From NCBI RefSeq assembly GCF_000717655.1, contig NZ_JNZY01000010.1:434001-498000 (forward strand): a stretch of 64,000 nucleotides of DNA. The letters run 5' to 3'. A program made the translations under genes and the position numbers. The notes beneath the pieces are model-generated. The model made no database searches. It was not told where the DNA came from and saw only the letters and a program-made list of their open reading frames with translations. The stretch comes from Streptomyces katrae. GTDB taxonomy: Bacteria > Actinomycetota > Actinomycetes > Streptomycetales > Streptomycetaceae. Positions 40,161 to 47,853 of the stretch are shown in pieces (position 1 is the stretch's first letter; every line of letters begins with the position of its first letter).

Positions 40161-41963
40161 ATGTGGGGGCGGGGGACGGTCCTCGGGGACCGGTACACAC
40201 TGGCCGAGCGGATCGGCGGCGGTGGCATGGGGGAGGTCTGGCGTGCCGACGACGACGTGCTCAGACGGCAGGTCGCCGTGAAGGTCCTGCTTCCCGCGCT
40301 GCTCGACGACGTCTCGTTCGCGGCGCGGTTCCGCCGCGAGGCCACGGTCCTCGCCTCGCTCAGCCACCCGGGCATCGTCGACGTGCACGACTACGGCGAG
40401 AGCCGGATCGAATCCGGTGAGCAGGTCGCGTACATCGTCATGGACCTCGTCGAGGGGCGGACGCTGCACGAGGTCCGCGCACAGTCCGGGCCCCTCCCCG
40501 TCGAGCAGGCGCTCGACATCGCAGGGCAGGCCCTCGACGCACTGCATGCCGCGCACCTGCAGGGCGTCACGCACCGCGACATCAAGCCGTCGAACCTGAT
40601 GCTGGGCGAGGACGGCCGGGTGACGGTCACCGACTTCGGCATCGCCCGTTCCAGCGCGGCCAGCACCGGGATCACCGACTCGCACGCGGTCCTGGGGACG
40701 GCGCTGTACATGGCTCCCGAGCAGGCGGAGGGGCTCGGCGCCATCGCCGCGTCCGACCTGTACTCCATGGGCGTGGTCTGCTTCGAGCTGCTCACCGGCG
40801 AACCGCCGTTCACGGGCGAATCGGTCGTCGAGATCGCGCTCAAGCACATCAGGGAGCCGGTTCCGGACCTTCCGGCCGAATTCCCCGAGCCGGTACGCGC
40901 CTTCGTCGCCAGGGCACTGGCCAAGCGGCCCGAGGAGCGGTACGCCGACGCCTCGGTGATGGCTGCGGCGGCGCGGCGCGCGGCGGCCGGGCGGCCGCTG
41001 GGCGAGCTGGACGCACCGGCGGGACCGGTCGTCGCGGAGACCGCCCCGGCCGCGGGGGCCGGCGCCGAGCTGCGGCGGTCGTGGCGGGATCGGCTGCGCA
41101 TCCCCGCGTCCGTCTCCGCACCGCTTGCGATCGGGTTCAGTGTGACGATCACGGTCTCGGTGGCCGTCACCGTCTTCTACATCGACCCCGGTGCGCGGCA
41201 TGCCGATGCGAGCGGGCCCGGGCAGCACCCCTCCACGTCCGTGTCCGCGCCGGCTTCCGGCAGCGGGAGCCAGAGCCCCGGCGCGTCCCCCCCGGGGAGC
41301 GCGGCGGCCGGCACGCCCGATGCCTCGCCCCCGCCGCCCGGCGGCGAGATCCCGGGCGCGCAGGGCGGCGGTGGGGCCGCCGCCGCGGGCGGCGTGGGCG
41401 GCGCGGCGCCGGTCCCGGACCCCCAGCCCGCCGCAGGCGGTTCCGGCAGCGACGGGAGCCGGCCCGGCTCGGGGCCGAGCGGCGGCGGGGGAGGGGGCAC
41501 GCCCGGAGGCTCGACCCCCGGAGGATCGGCCAACGGCGGGTCCAATCCGCCGCAGGGCTGCGGCGGAGCGAGCTGGGGTGCCATCACCAACGTCGGCGAC
41601 GGGCTCAAGATCGGCTTCAGCGGCTCCGCCCCGCAGGGAAACGCCAAGGTGATCATGGGCGGCACCACCGCATTCGGCTGGCTGCACGAAAAGAGCAACT
41701 ACGACAGCTTCAAGACGTGCGGCTCGAACGGCATCGCGATGGCGCGGGCGCTCACGCAGTTCAACGAAACCGTCCGCGTCGAGCTCGCCGGCCCGTTCGC
41801 CGGAGACGTGTGGTGGAACCTGGAGAAGGCCCCCGCGGCGGGCGCGTACTACATCAAGGACATCTCGTTCCAGGGCGGGTGCCTCACGGACAACGGCGCC
41901 GGCAACCAGCTGACGGTGGTCGGCTGCTCCGGGAGCAAAGCCCAGCAGTGGCGGATTCCGTAG
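40161..41963 (+). CDS. Transmembrane Ser/Thr protein kinase with an extracellular C-terminal domain
   Basis: ATG 40161 has AGGGG 6 nt upstream; the frame could begin 36 nt earlier at TTG 40125. This gives 600 aa. Residues ~1-270 are a Hanks-type kinase: GGGGMGEVWRA (P-loop), VAVKVL (Lys), THRDIKPSNLML (catalytic loop), VTDFGIARSS (DFG) and LGTALYMAPEQ. One membrane helix (~residues 310-333, APLAIGFSVTITVSVAVTVFY) separates it from a ~130-residue Gly/Pro/Ser linker. A ~130-residue C-terminal domain of unknown family begins at CGGASWGAI and includes a CLTDNGAGNQLTVVGC pair of cysteines. No PASTA repeats. It probably senses an external signal. Confidence 0.88.
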   Translation: MWGRGTVLGDRYTLAERIGGGGMGEVWRADDDVLRRQVAVKVLLPALLDDVSFAARFRREATVLASLSHPGIVDVHDYGESRIESGEQVAYIVMDLVEGRTLHEVRAQSGPLPVEQALDIAGQALDALHAAHLQGVTHRDIKPSNLMLGEDGRVTVTDFGIARSSAASTGITDSHAVLGTALYMAPEQAEGLGAIAASDLYSMGVVCFELLTGEPPFTGESVVEIALKHIREPVPDLPAEFPEPVRAFVARALAKRPEERYADASVMAAAARRAAAGRPLGELDAPAGPVVAETAPAAGAGAELRRSWRDRLRIPASVSAPLAIGFSVTITVSVAVTVFYIDPGARHADASGPGQHPSTSVSAPASGSGSQSPGASPPGSAAAGTPDASPPPPGGEIPGAQGGGGAAAAGGVGGAAPVPDPQPAAGGSGSDGSRPGSGPSGGGGGGTPGGSTPGGSANGGSNPPQGCGGASWGAITNVGDGLKIGFSGSAPQGNAKVIMGGTTAFGWLHEKSNYDSFKTCGSNGIAMARALTQFNETVRVELAGPFAGDVWWNLEKAPAAGAYYIKDISFQGGCLTDNGAGNQLTVVGCSGSKAQQWRIP

Positions 41964-41997
41964 CGGACGCACGAATGGTCCGCGGCATCACGAAGGA

Positions 41998-42036
41998 CTC
42001 CCCGCCTCGTCAGCAGCAGTACGCCGAGGCGGGGAG
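41998..42036. terminator. 12-bp perfect hairpin between convergent genes
   Basis: CTCCCCGCCTCG (41998-42009) and its complement CGAGGCGGGGAG (42025-42036) enclose a 15-nt loop. It stands 35 bp after the kinase stop and 15 bp after the stop of the minus-strand gene at 42051, so it can terminate both. Confidence 0.65.
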
Positions 42037-42050
42037 CCCGCGGGCGGGGA

Positions 42051-42827
42051 TCAGCCGTTCGGCACCGCCACCGAAACGGGCCGACGGGCGGACCGCGTCA
42101 TTCCGCCGTCCACGTGGTTCGCCCTGAGCGCTGCGTACGCGCTGGACAGCGCCTGCCTCCGGACCGGGCGCCGCTCGGCGAACGCCGTCAGGTCGCCCGC
42201 GCACTGCAGTTCCCATCGCGGGAAGCGGCGCCGGGACATCGCCACGGAGGCGCTGGGGGCGAAATACAGCATGGTGGTGTTCTCGTGGGGGTTGTGCGCC
42301 GAGCCCTCGTACACCATTCGGCCGCTGGTCTCGAGGCGGTCCGCCAGGCGGGCGAGCGCGCTCGCGTCGGGCCTGTCCATGAACAGTCCGACGTGGTTCT
42401 CGAAACCGTGGACCCGCTCCTGCGCCCCCACGTCGTCCGTGTAGCCCGGGCTGCACCGCGGGAAGAGGAAGACCTCGACCTCCGGTGCCAGGCCGCTCGT
42501 GACGCGCAGCCGCGTCACCCGTATGTCCGCATCGTCCGGGAGCCAGTGACGCTCCACCAGACGGCGCTTCACCAGCACGCTCGGTATGGTGGTCGATGCG
42601 GGCCAGCCGTTTTCCTCGAAGTACTCGAGAGCGGATTCCACTGTTTCCGGGAACAGTAGCGTTGCGCAATGCGACACCACGCATCCGCTCTTGATTTCCC
42701 GTTTGAGATCACCCGGTATCCAGGGTGGCAGGAGAGCGTCCAGTGATTTTTTGGAGGCGTGGAGGGCGTAGTCAACAGCATGCTGGAGGCGCTGGACGTC
42801 GCACGGTTCGAACGTCACTTGATGCAT
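42051..42827 (-). CDS. Uncharacterised 258-aa protein
   Basis: ATG 42827 is selected because AAAGG lies 7-8 nt upstream; an upstream in-frame ATG at 42875 has none. The protein is soluble. The segment FENHVGLFMDRPDASALARL and FLFPRCSPGYTDD could belong to a VOC/glyoxalase-like or other ligand-binding fold, but I cannot assign it. GC content is slightly lower than in the neighbours, as is the adjacent 190-bp gap. It is divergent from the flavin monooxygenase gene at 43016 and may share its promoter region. Confidence 0.65.
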   Translation of the reverse strand: MHQVTFEPCDVQRLQHAVDYALHASKKSLDALLPPWIPGDLKREIKSGCVVSHCATLLFPETVESALEYFEENGWPASTTIPSVLVKRRLVERHWLPDDADIRVTRLRVTSGLAPEVEVFLFPRCSPGYTDDVGAQERVHGFENHVGLFMDRPDASALARLADRLETSGRMVYEGSAHNPHENTTMLYFAPSASVAMSRRRFPRWELQCAGDLTAFAERRPVRRQALSSAYAALRANHVDGGMTRSARRPVSVAVPNG

Positions 42828-43015
42828 GTCGCAGCCTTTCTGTTGCCGACACCTGATTAAAGCCATGTCACCCATCAGGCGGCACTTGGCCGTAGTCTGA
42901 TCGGGTGAACGTAGGTTTCTGACCTGCGCATCTTGACGTCATGCAACCGTGGTTGTACTCATCGGTGAACTACCGCACTTTCAGCGGAAGGCGTCTTTCC
43001 CAGGAGGTAGAGGGC

Positions 43016-44314
43016 ATGTCTCCGTACGGCCGAAAGAATTCTCCGCGCATCGTGATAGCCGGTGCCGGAATTGGCGGACTGACAACGGCCTTGAGCCTTC
43101 ATGCGGCAGGCCTGGACGATGTGCTCATCCTGGAAGCGTGTCCGAACTTGCGCGCGGTCGGTGCGGGAATCAATCTGCAGCCCGCCGCCGTGCGCGAGCT
43201 GACCGAACTCGGTCTGGCAGAGGCCCTCGACGACGTCGCGGTGGCGACCGGCCGGCTGGAGTACCACCACCGCTACGGCGGCCTGATCTGGTCGGAGCCG
43301 CGCGGCCGCGCCGCCGGCTACAACTGGCCGCAGTACTCGGTGCACCGGGCGGACCTGCAGGACATCCTGCTGGCGGCGGTCCGGGACCGGCTCGGCCCCG
43401 AGGCGCTGGTCACCGGAAACCGCCTCGTACGGTACGAGCAGGGCAACCGGCACGGCCGGCCCACCGTACGGGCGTACGTGGCGGGACGGCCCGGCCCGTT
43501 CTCCTGCGACCTGCTCGTCGGCGCGGACGGAATCAACTCCGCCGTGCGCGCGACCATGTATCCGGACGAAGGACCGCCGCTCGGCAACGGGATATCCATG
43601 TGGCGCGGGGTGACCGAAGGGCCGCCCTTCCTCGACGGGCGCACGATGGTCATCGTCGGCTGCAACGCGCGGGTGAAGGCCGTGGCCTATCCCGTCTCCC
43701 GGGCCGACGGGAGCGGGCGGTGCCTGCTCAACTGGGTGGTGGAGAGCCGCACCGACGAAGGCCTGGGCGAGGAGGACGCGCGGGGCGGGGCCGACTGGGA
43801 CCGCGCCGTACCGCCGCAGGAGGTGCTCGCACACGTAGCGGGCTGGCGCAGCGACTTCCTCGACCTCCACGGCATCATCGCCACGGCGCCCCGCATCGGC
43901 CGGTACCCGATGATCGACCGCGACCCGCTGCCTGCCTGGACGGACGGCCGCGTCGTCCTGCTCGGCGACGCCGCCCACCCCTTGTACCCGACCGGCTCCA
44001 ACGGCGCGTCGCAGGCCATCGTCGACGCCCGCGTCCTCGCGTACGCGCTCGCCCACCACGACGTGGACGAGGCCCTGGCCCGGTACGAGGCGGACCGCCG
44101 CCCGCAGACCACCCTCCTCCTCGCCGCACACCGCCGCCTGGAACCCGACCCGGTCCTCCGTCAGGTGGAGGCCCTTGCCCCGAACGGCTTCCTCGACATT
44201 CGCCACGTCCTGCCGGAGGACAGGCTGGACGGCATCAAGTCCTGTACGCGCCAGGTCACCGGCGTGGACGCCACCGCGCTCAATGCGCGTTCCTCCTGGA
44301 GCGTCGCCGTATGA
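43016..44314 (+). CDS. FAD-dependent aromatic monooxygenase, PhzS/salicylate-hydroxylase-like
   Basis: A 432-aa class A flavoprotein hydroxylase. ATG 43016 has AGGAGG upstream. IVIAGAGIGGLTTALSLHAAG is the FAD Rossmann motif; GAGINLQPAAVRELTELGL, SVHRADLQDILL and LLVGADGINSAVR (the DG motif) follow. VVLLGDAAHPLYPTGSNGASQ is the FAD-ribityl GD motif. The EPRGRAAGYNWPQYSVHR segment closely resembles PhzS, which hydroxylates methyl-phenazine carboxylate. The substrate is probably a phenolic or heteroaromatic acid. The stop overlaps the next ATG (ATGA), tying it to a secreted protein of unknown role. Confidence 0.9.
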   Translation: MSPYGRKNSPRIVIAGAGIGGLTTALSLHAAGLDDVLILEACPNLRAVGAGINLQPAAVRELTELGLAEALDDVAVATGRLEYHHRYGGLIWSEPRGRAAGYNWPQYSVHRADLQDILLAAVRDRLGPEALVTGNRLVRYEQGNRHGRPTVRAYVAGRPGPFSCDLLVGADGINSAVRATMYPDEGPPLGNGISMWRGVTEGPPFLDGRTMVIVGCNARVKAVAYPVSRADGSGRCLLNWVVESRTDEGLGEEDARGGADWDRAVPPQEVLAHVAGWRSDFLDLHGIIATAPRIGRYPMIDRDPLPAWTDGRVVLLGDAAHPLYPTGSNGASQAIVDARVLAYALAHHDVDEALARYEADRRPQTTLLLAAHRRLEPDPVLRQVEALAPNGFLDIRHVLPEDRLDGIKSCTRQVTGVDATALNARSSWSVAV

Positions 44315-45288
44315 ACGGTTTCCGTCTGCGTTCCACCTCCGCCGCCGCGCTCGCCTCCGCCGCACTGCTGGCGGCGTTGGTGTCCGCCACCGGACAGCAC
44401 GCGGCCCCGCCGCCGCCCTCCGGCTCCGCCGCGCGCCTGCCCGACTGCGCCGGCAACGCAGGCGGCGCGGTGTGCTCCACGTACGGTCCCGCCGCCCGCC
44501 TGGGCCGCGGCACGGTCCGTACGTACGGGGAGTACCAGAGCGGGATCCCCAGAACGCTGGGAGTCTCCCTGACCGCCCCGGCCGTCACCGCCCTGCCCAC
44601 CACCCCCACCGACGGCAAGCACTGCTACGACGCGGACGCCGACGGGAGCCTCGACGACACCCACGAATGCGTCGGCGGCCACAGCCTGGAACTCGCGCTG
44701 CCGCCCGCCCCGCCCGCCGCGGCCGGCCTGCCCTTCCAGTGGGTGCTGTTCAACTGGAACCCGCACGGCCACAACCCGCACGGCCGCTACGACGTCGCCC
44801 ACTTCGACGTGCACTTCTACCTCGTCCCGCGCGAGGTCCGGTCGGGGATCAAGACCGGCGGCTGCGCCCTGCTGATCGCCTGCGACCAACTGGCCACGGC
44901 CGGAAAACCCGTCCCGGCCGCGTACGTGCCGGCGGGCTACCCCGCGAGCAGCCCGCAGACCGCGGAAGGCGCCATGGGCGCGCACCTGGACAGCCGCCCC
45001 CCGTCCACCGGCACGCTCAGCGGCCAGACCTTCATCTACGGGGCCTACGCGGGCGACCTGATCTTCATGGAGCCCATGCTCACCAGGGACTTCCTCCAAC
45101 GGCACCGCACCTCGGCCGGCCACCGCACCTGCGAGGCCGTTCCCCAGCCGGCGGCCTGGCGGATCCCCGGCTGGTACCCGACGCGGTACTGCACCGCCTA
45201 CCGCCCCGACGAGGGCGACTACACCGTCTCCCTGACGGACTTCGTCCACTCGGCCGGGGCGCACCGCCTCGCCACGGCGGTCCGGTGA
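44311..45288 (+). CDS. Secreted protein of unknown function (DUF5602/TTHB210-like candidate)
   Basis: A 325-aa exported protein whose ATG 44311 overlaps the monooxygenase stop. Residues 1-32 form a signal peptide (STSAAALASAALLAALVSATG). The mature part has the short motifs GRGTVRTYGEY, LPFQWVLFNWNPHGH and YDVAHFDVHFYLVP. The HFDxHFY histidines look like metal ligands. They recall TTHB210-like (DUF5602) proteins, which I mention as a possibility only. Four cysteines in the mature chain could form disulfides. Why a cytosolic hydroxylase and an exported protein are translationally coupled is unclear. Confidence 0.72.
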   Translation: MNGFRLRSTSAAALASAALLAALVSATGQHAAPPPPSGSAARLPDCAGNAGGAVCSTYGPAARLGRGTVRTYGEYQSGIPRTLGVSLTAPAVTALPTTPTDGKHCYDADADGSLDDTHECVGGHSLELALPPAPPAAAGLPFQWVLFNWNPHGHNPHGRYDVAHFDVHFYLVPREVRSGIKTGGCALLIACDQLATAGKPVPAAYVPAGYPASSPQTAEGAMGAHLDSRPPSTGTLSGQTFIYGAYAGDLIFMEPMLTRDFLQRHRTSAGHRTCEAVPQPAAWRIPGWYPTRYCTAYRPDEGDYTVSLTDFVHSAGAHRLATAVR

Positions 45289-45384
45289 ACCCCTGCCGCG
45301 TGGCGCAGCGGGCGCGTCCGGCGGGGAGCCGTCACAATCGGGCTGTCCGTCATGCCGCCTAGTCACCCATTTGGGGGCCAGTTC

Positions 45385-46401
45385 ATGTACGCAGCCGTGG
45401 TCCACGCCCTGGGGCAGCCTCCCCGGTACGAGTCCGTGCCCGAGCCCACTCCCGCGGCCGGCGAGGTCGTCGTCGAGGTGCTGGCCGCCGCGCTGTACCC
45501 GCTGGTGCGCTCGTTCGCCTCGGGTGGCCACTACACGGGTGGCGATGCGCTTCCGCTCATCCCCGGGTTCGACGGGGTGGGCCGGACCGCGGCCGGTGAA
45601 CTCGTCTACATCCCGGGGCTGGAGCCCCCGCACGGGACGATGGCCGAGCGCGTCGCCGTACCGGCCACCGCCCTCATGCCCGTACCGGAGGGCCTCGACC
45701 CGGTCACGGTCGCCGCCGTCATGAACCCCGGGTCCTCCGCATGGATCGCGCTGCGTGAGCGGAGCCGGCTGCGCAGGGGGGATTCGGTGCTCGTACTCGG
45801 TGCCACGGGCAACGCCGGGCGCGCCGCGATCCAGCTGGCCCTCGACCAAGGCGCGGGCTCCGTCGTGGCGGCCGGGCGAGACCCGCTGGCCCTGGAGGCC
45901 GCGGCAGCGCTGGGCGCTCACCGTACGGTCACCCTCGAGGGCACCGACGAGGACATCGCGGCCGCTTTCGGCGCGGCGGCCGCCGACGTGGACATCGTGC
46001 TCGACTATCTGTGGGAGCGGCCTGCCGAGCTGGCGCTCGACGGAATCCTCCGCCACCGCGCCGATCTCACCCGAACCCTGCGTTGGGTGCAGGTGGGCTC
46101 CGCGGCCGGGGCCGACATGACCGTGCCGTCCGCGTGGTTGCGCAAGGGGGACGTGAGCGTCTGCGGGAGCGGACTCGGCTCGATCTCGGGCGCCCGCCGC
46201 GATGCCGCCCTGCGCGAACTGCTCGACCGGCTGCCCGACCTGGTGCCGACCACCGAGGCGGTCGCCGTGCCGATGGCCGAGGTGGAAGCCGCCTGGGAAT
46301 CCCCGCTGCGGTCCGGCACCCGGCTCGTGTTCGTCCCCGCCGGCGCCGGCGTACGGGCCTCCGGAGCGTCGGAAGCCGTCGGGAACCGGGAATCGGTCTG
46401 A
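45385..46401 (+). CDS. Zinc-free MDR alcohol dehydrogenase / quinone oxidoreductase-like
   Basis: A 338-aa medium-chain dehydrogenase. ATG 45385 is preceded by a GGGGG run. The N-terminal GroES-like domain (PTPAAGEVVVEVLAAALYP, LIPGFDGVGRT) is followed by the NADP Rossmann site SVLVLGATGNAGRAAIQLA (~residues 134-152). Catalytic-zinc ligands are not seen, which fits quinone oxidoreductase or enoyl-reductase-like members. GLEPPHGTMAERVAVPA is the usual substrate-loop region. It is monocistronic and convergent with the minus-strand membrane gene. The substrate is unknown. Confidence 0.85.
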   Translation: MYAAVVHALGQPPRYESVPEPTPAAGEVVVEVLAAALYPLVRSFASGGHYTGGDALPLIPGFDGVGRTAAGELVYIPGLEPPHGTMAERVAVPATALMPVPEGLDPVTVAAVMNPGSSAWIALRERSRLRRGDSVLVLGATGNAGRAAIQLALDQGAGSVVAAGRDPLALEAAAALGAHRTVTLEGTDEDIAAAFGAAAADVDIVLDYLWERPAELALDGILRHRADLTRTLRWVQVGSAAGADMTVPSAWLRKGDVSVCGSGLGSISGARRDAALRELLDRLPDLVPTTEAVAVPMAEVEAAWESPLRSGTRLVFVPAGAGVRASGASEAVGNRESV

Positions 46402-46417
46402 CGGTCGCCCTTGTCTC

Positions 46418-47365
46418 TCACGGTCCCCTGTCGTACGGGGGCGGCGGCGGGCTGGGTGCCAAGTGGAGGCCCAGCGCGCCCCCGACCTCCGGGGTGAGGG
46501 GGCCGGGCGGTTCCATACCGAGGGGGCCGGCGAGGTCTCGGGCGTGCAGGCGCGTGGCGGCTTCGAGCAGCGTGGCGTAGCCGTCGGCAGCGGTGCGCGT
46601 GCGCTGCCGGCCCGTGACGGCGAGAGTGGCCGCGATCACGGCCGCGGGCCACCACCACACGGCGAGGGGCAGGTACAGCAGGGCCCAGGCGGTCAGCGTG
46701 GTGGCACGGGTCAGGGCCTGGCGGGCGGTGGTGATCTCGGTCCGGGTGGTCTCCGGCAGGGCCAGCCACAGGTGGGGCCACAGGGTGGCCAGATCGAGGT
46801 GGTGGTCGCGGTCGACGCGCACGGACGCGGCGTGGATGCGGTCGCCGCTCCATGTGGGGCGGTCCGGACGCTCGGGGGATATCCGGAGCATCGCGGCCCG
46901 GGCGGAATGCCGTCCGGCGGGGTCCATGCGTTCGCCGCGGGTGCGGGCGTCTGCGGCTTCCTCCCGGTGCCGGTGCCAGGCTTCGGCCGCCGTCCGCCAG
47001 CGGTTCTGCCGGCGGACCGTGATCCGGTGCGCGAGCGCGCGGGCCGGAGCCGGCCAGGTGTACCAGTCCGTGGCGAGGTGCAGCCGTTCGGCGGCGGAGC
47101 CCAGGGCCTGTGCGAGGACCCCGACGGCCGCGGCACCGCCCAGTACCGCTGCCAGCACCACCACCTGGCCTCCGGCGGTGCGCGCGACCGGCGCACCGGC
47201 CCACGCGCTGATCTGGCCGGTCAGGCGGTCCACGGCGAAGGGATGGACCTGGCCGAGCGTCCGGGCCACGAGGGCGACCGCGAGGTAGAGGGCGCCGGGC
47301 AGCACCAGCAGGGACAGCCACCGCTCGGCAAGCTTCTTGCCCAGTTCTCCGAGCAGGGTCCCCAC
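46418..47365 (-). CDS. Membrane protein of the TPR-CHAT cassette, unknown function
   Basis: A 315-aa protein. GTG 47365 is chosen because it lies 2 bp after the stop of the upstream gene, with a proper membrane-protein N-terminus thereafter. Two hydrophobic helices occur near the N-terminus (WLSLLVLPGALYLAVALVA; VVVLAAVLGGAAAVGVLAQALG). A long soluble Arg-rich middle follows (His/Arg/Glu helices, ~residues 110-215), and a third and fourth helix lie near residue 240 (AWALLYLPLAVWWWPAAVIAATLAV). The C-terminus is Pro-rich. No family was recognised. The transcription unit with the Cys-rich protein, divergent from the CHAT gene, suggests a shared system. Confidence 0.68.
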   Translation of the reverse strand: MGTLLGELGKKLAERWLSLLVLPGALYLAVALVARTLGQVHPFAVDRLTGQISAWAGAPVARTAGGQVVVLAAVLGGAAAVGVLAQALGSAAERLHLATDWYTWPAPARALAHRITVRRQNRWRTAAEAWHRHREEAADARTRGERMDPAGRHSARAAMLRISPERPDRPTWSGDRIHAASVRVDRDHHLDLATLWPHLWLALPETTRTEITTARQALTRATTLTAWALLYLPLAVWWWPAAVIAATLAVTGRQRTRTAADGYATLLEAATRLHARDLAGPLGMEPPGPLTPEVGGALGLHLAPSPPPPPYDRGP

Positions 47366-47367
47366 GG

Positions 47368-47763
47368 CTAGAGCCGGTCCAGGCACAGCGTTTCGCCGCT
47401 GATCGCGCAGACCGGTGCCGGTCCGCGGCCCGGCCATCCGTAGCGCGTGCACCGACGGGCGGGGCACAGGTACACCGATTCGCCGGAGCGTTCACGGTGC
47501 ACACCCGCGGGACGGGTCCTGTGCTCCGCCGTGCCCCCGGTCCCTCCGTATGCGTACAGGCCCTGGCTGTCGCCCAGGGACTGCAGGACCGCATGCAGGT
47601 CGTCGACCGGGCGGGCCGTCTCCCGCCCGTCCCGCACCGCGGTGACCACCGCTTCCAGCACGGCGTCTTCTCCGGTCGGACCGCGGCGCAGACGCCCGCG
47701 GATCCGGTCCGCGTTCGCACATACGATCCCCAGCTGGCGTGCCGTCTCGTCGGCCTCGGTCAT
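47368..47763 (-). CDS. Cys-rich small protein divergent from the TPR-CHAT gene
   Basis: A 131-aa protein from ATG 47763. The N-terminal ~65 residues are helical (ARQLGIVCANADRIRGRLRR; AVLEAVVTAVRDG). The C-terminal ~45 residues carry VYLCPARRCTRYGWPGRGPA and PVCAISGETLCLDRL, a CxxxxC...C-x-C/L arrangement that resembles a small zinc ribbon. It is followed after 2 bp by the membrane-protein gene. Its start is 90 bp from the divergent CHAT gene, so the two probably share a control region. Function unknown; an adaptor or sensor for the CHAT protease is inference. Confidence 0.7.
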   Translation of the reverse strand: MTEADETARQLGIVCANADRIRGRLRRGPTGEDAVLEAVVTAVRDGRETARPVDDLHAVLQSLGDSQGLYAYGGTGGTAEHRTRPAGVHRERSGESVYLCPARRCTRYGWPGRGPAPVCAISGETLCLDRL

Positions 47764-47839
47764 GCTTCCCCCCGGCTCGGTGTCCCGCTGTCGCGGAGCG
47801 TATCCGAGGAACTACCCGCCGCTCCACGGATCGTGGGAC

Positions 47840-47845
47840 TAGCAT
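47840..47845 (+). promoter_or_regulatory. -10 box TAGCAT of the leaderless TPR-CHAT gene
   Basis: TAGCAT is followed by eight bases and ATG 47854, with no ribosome site between. It fixes the start of a gene whose open frame extends hundreds of bases further upstream. Confidence 0.5.
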
Positions 47846-47853
47846 CACCCCGC

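Noticed and set aside
42841..43015. Lower-GC gap before the PhzS-like gene as a riboswitch
   Set aside because: No conserved-looking stem set was found; it is more simply a divergent promoter region.
46005..47720. 571-codon minus-strand open frame
   Set aside because: It overlaps the MDR gene and the two better-supported minus-strand genes in another frame and reads as Arg/Pro/Gly-rich antisense sequence.
47497..47853. Upstream in-frame extension of the TPR-CHAT gene
   Set aside because: It is antisense to the Cys-rich protein gene, and a leaderless -10 box marks ATG 47854 as the start.
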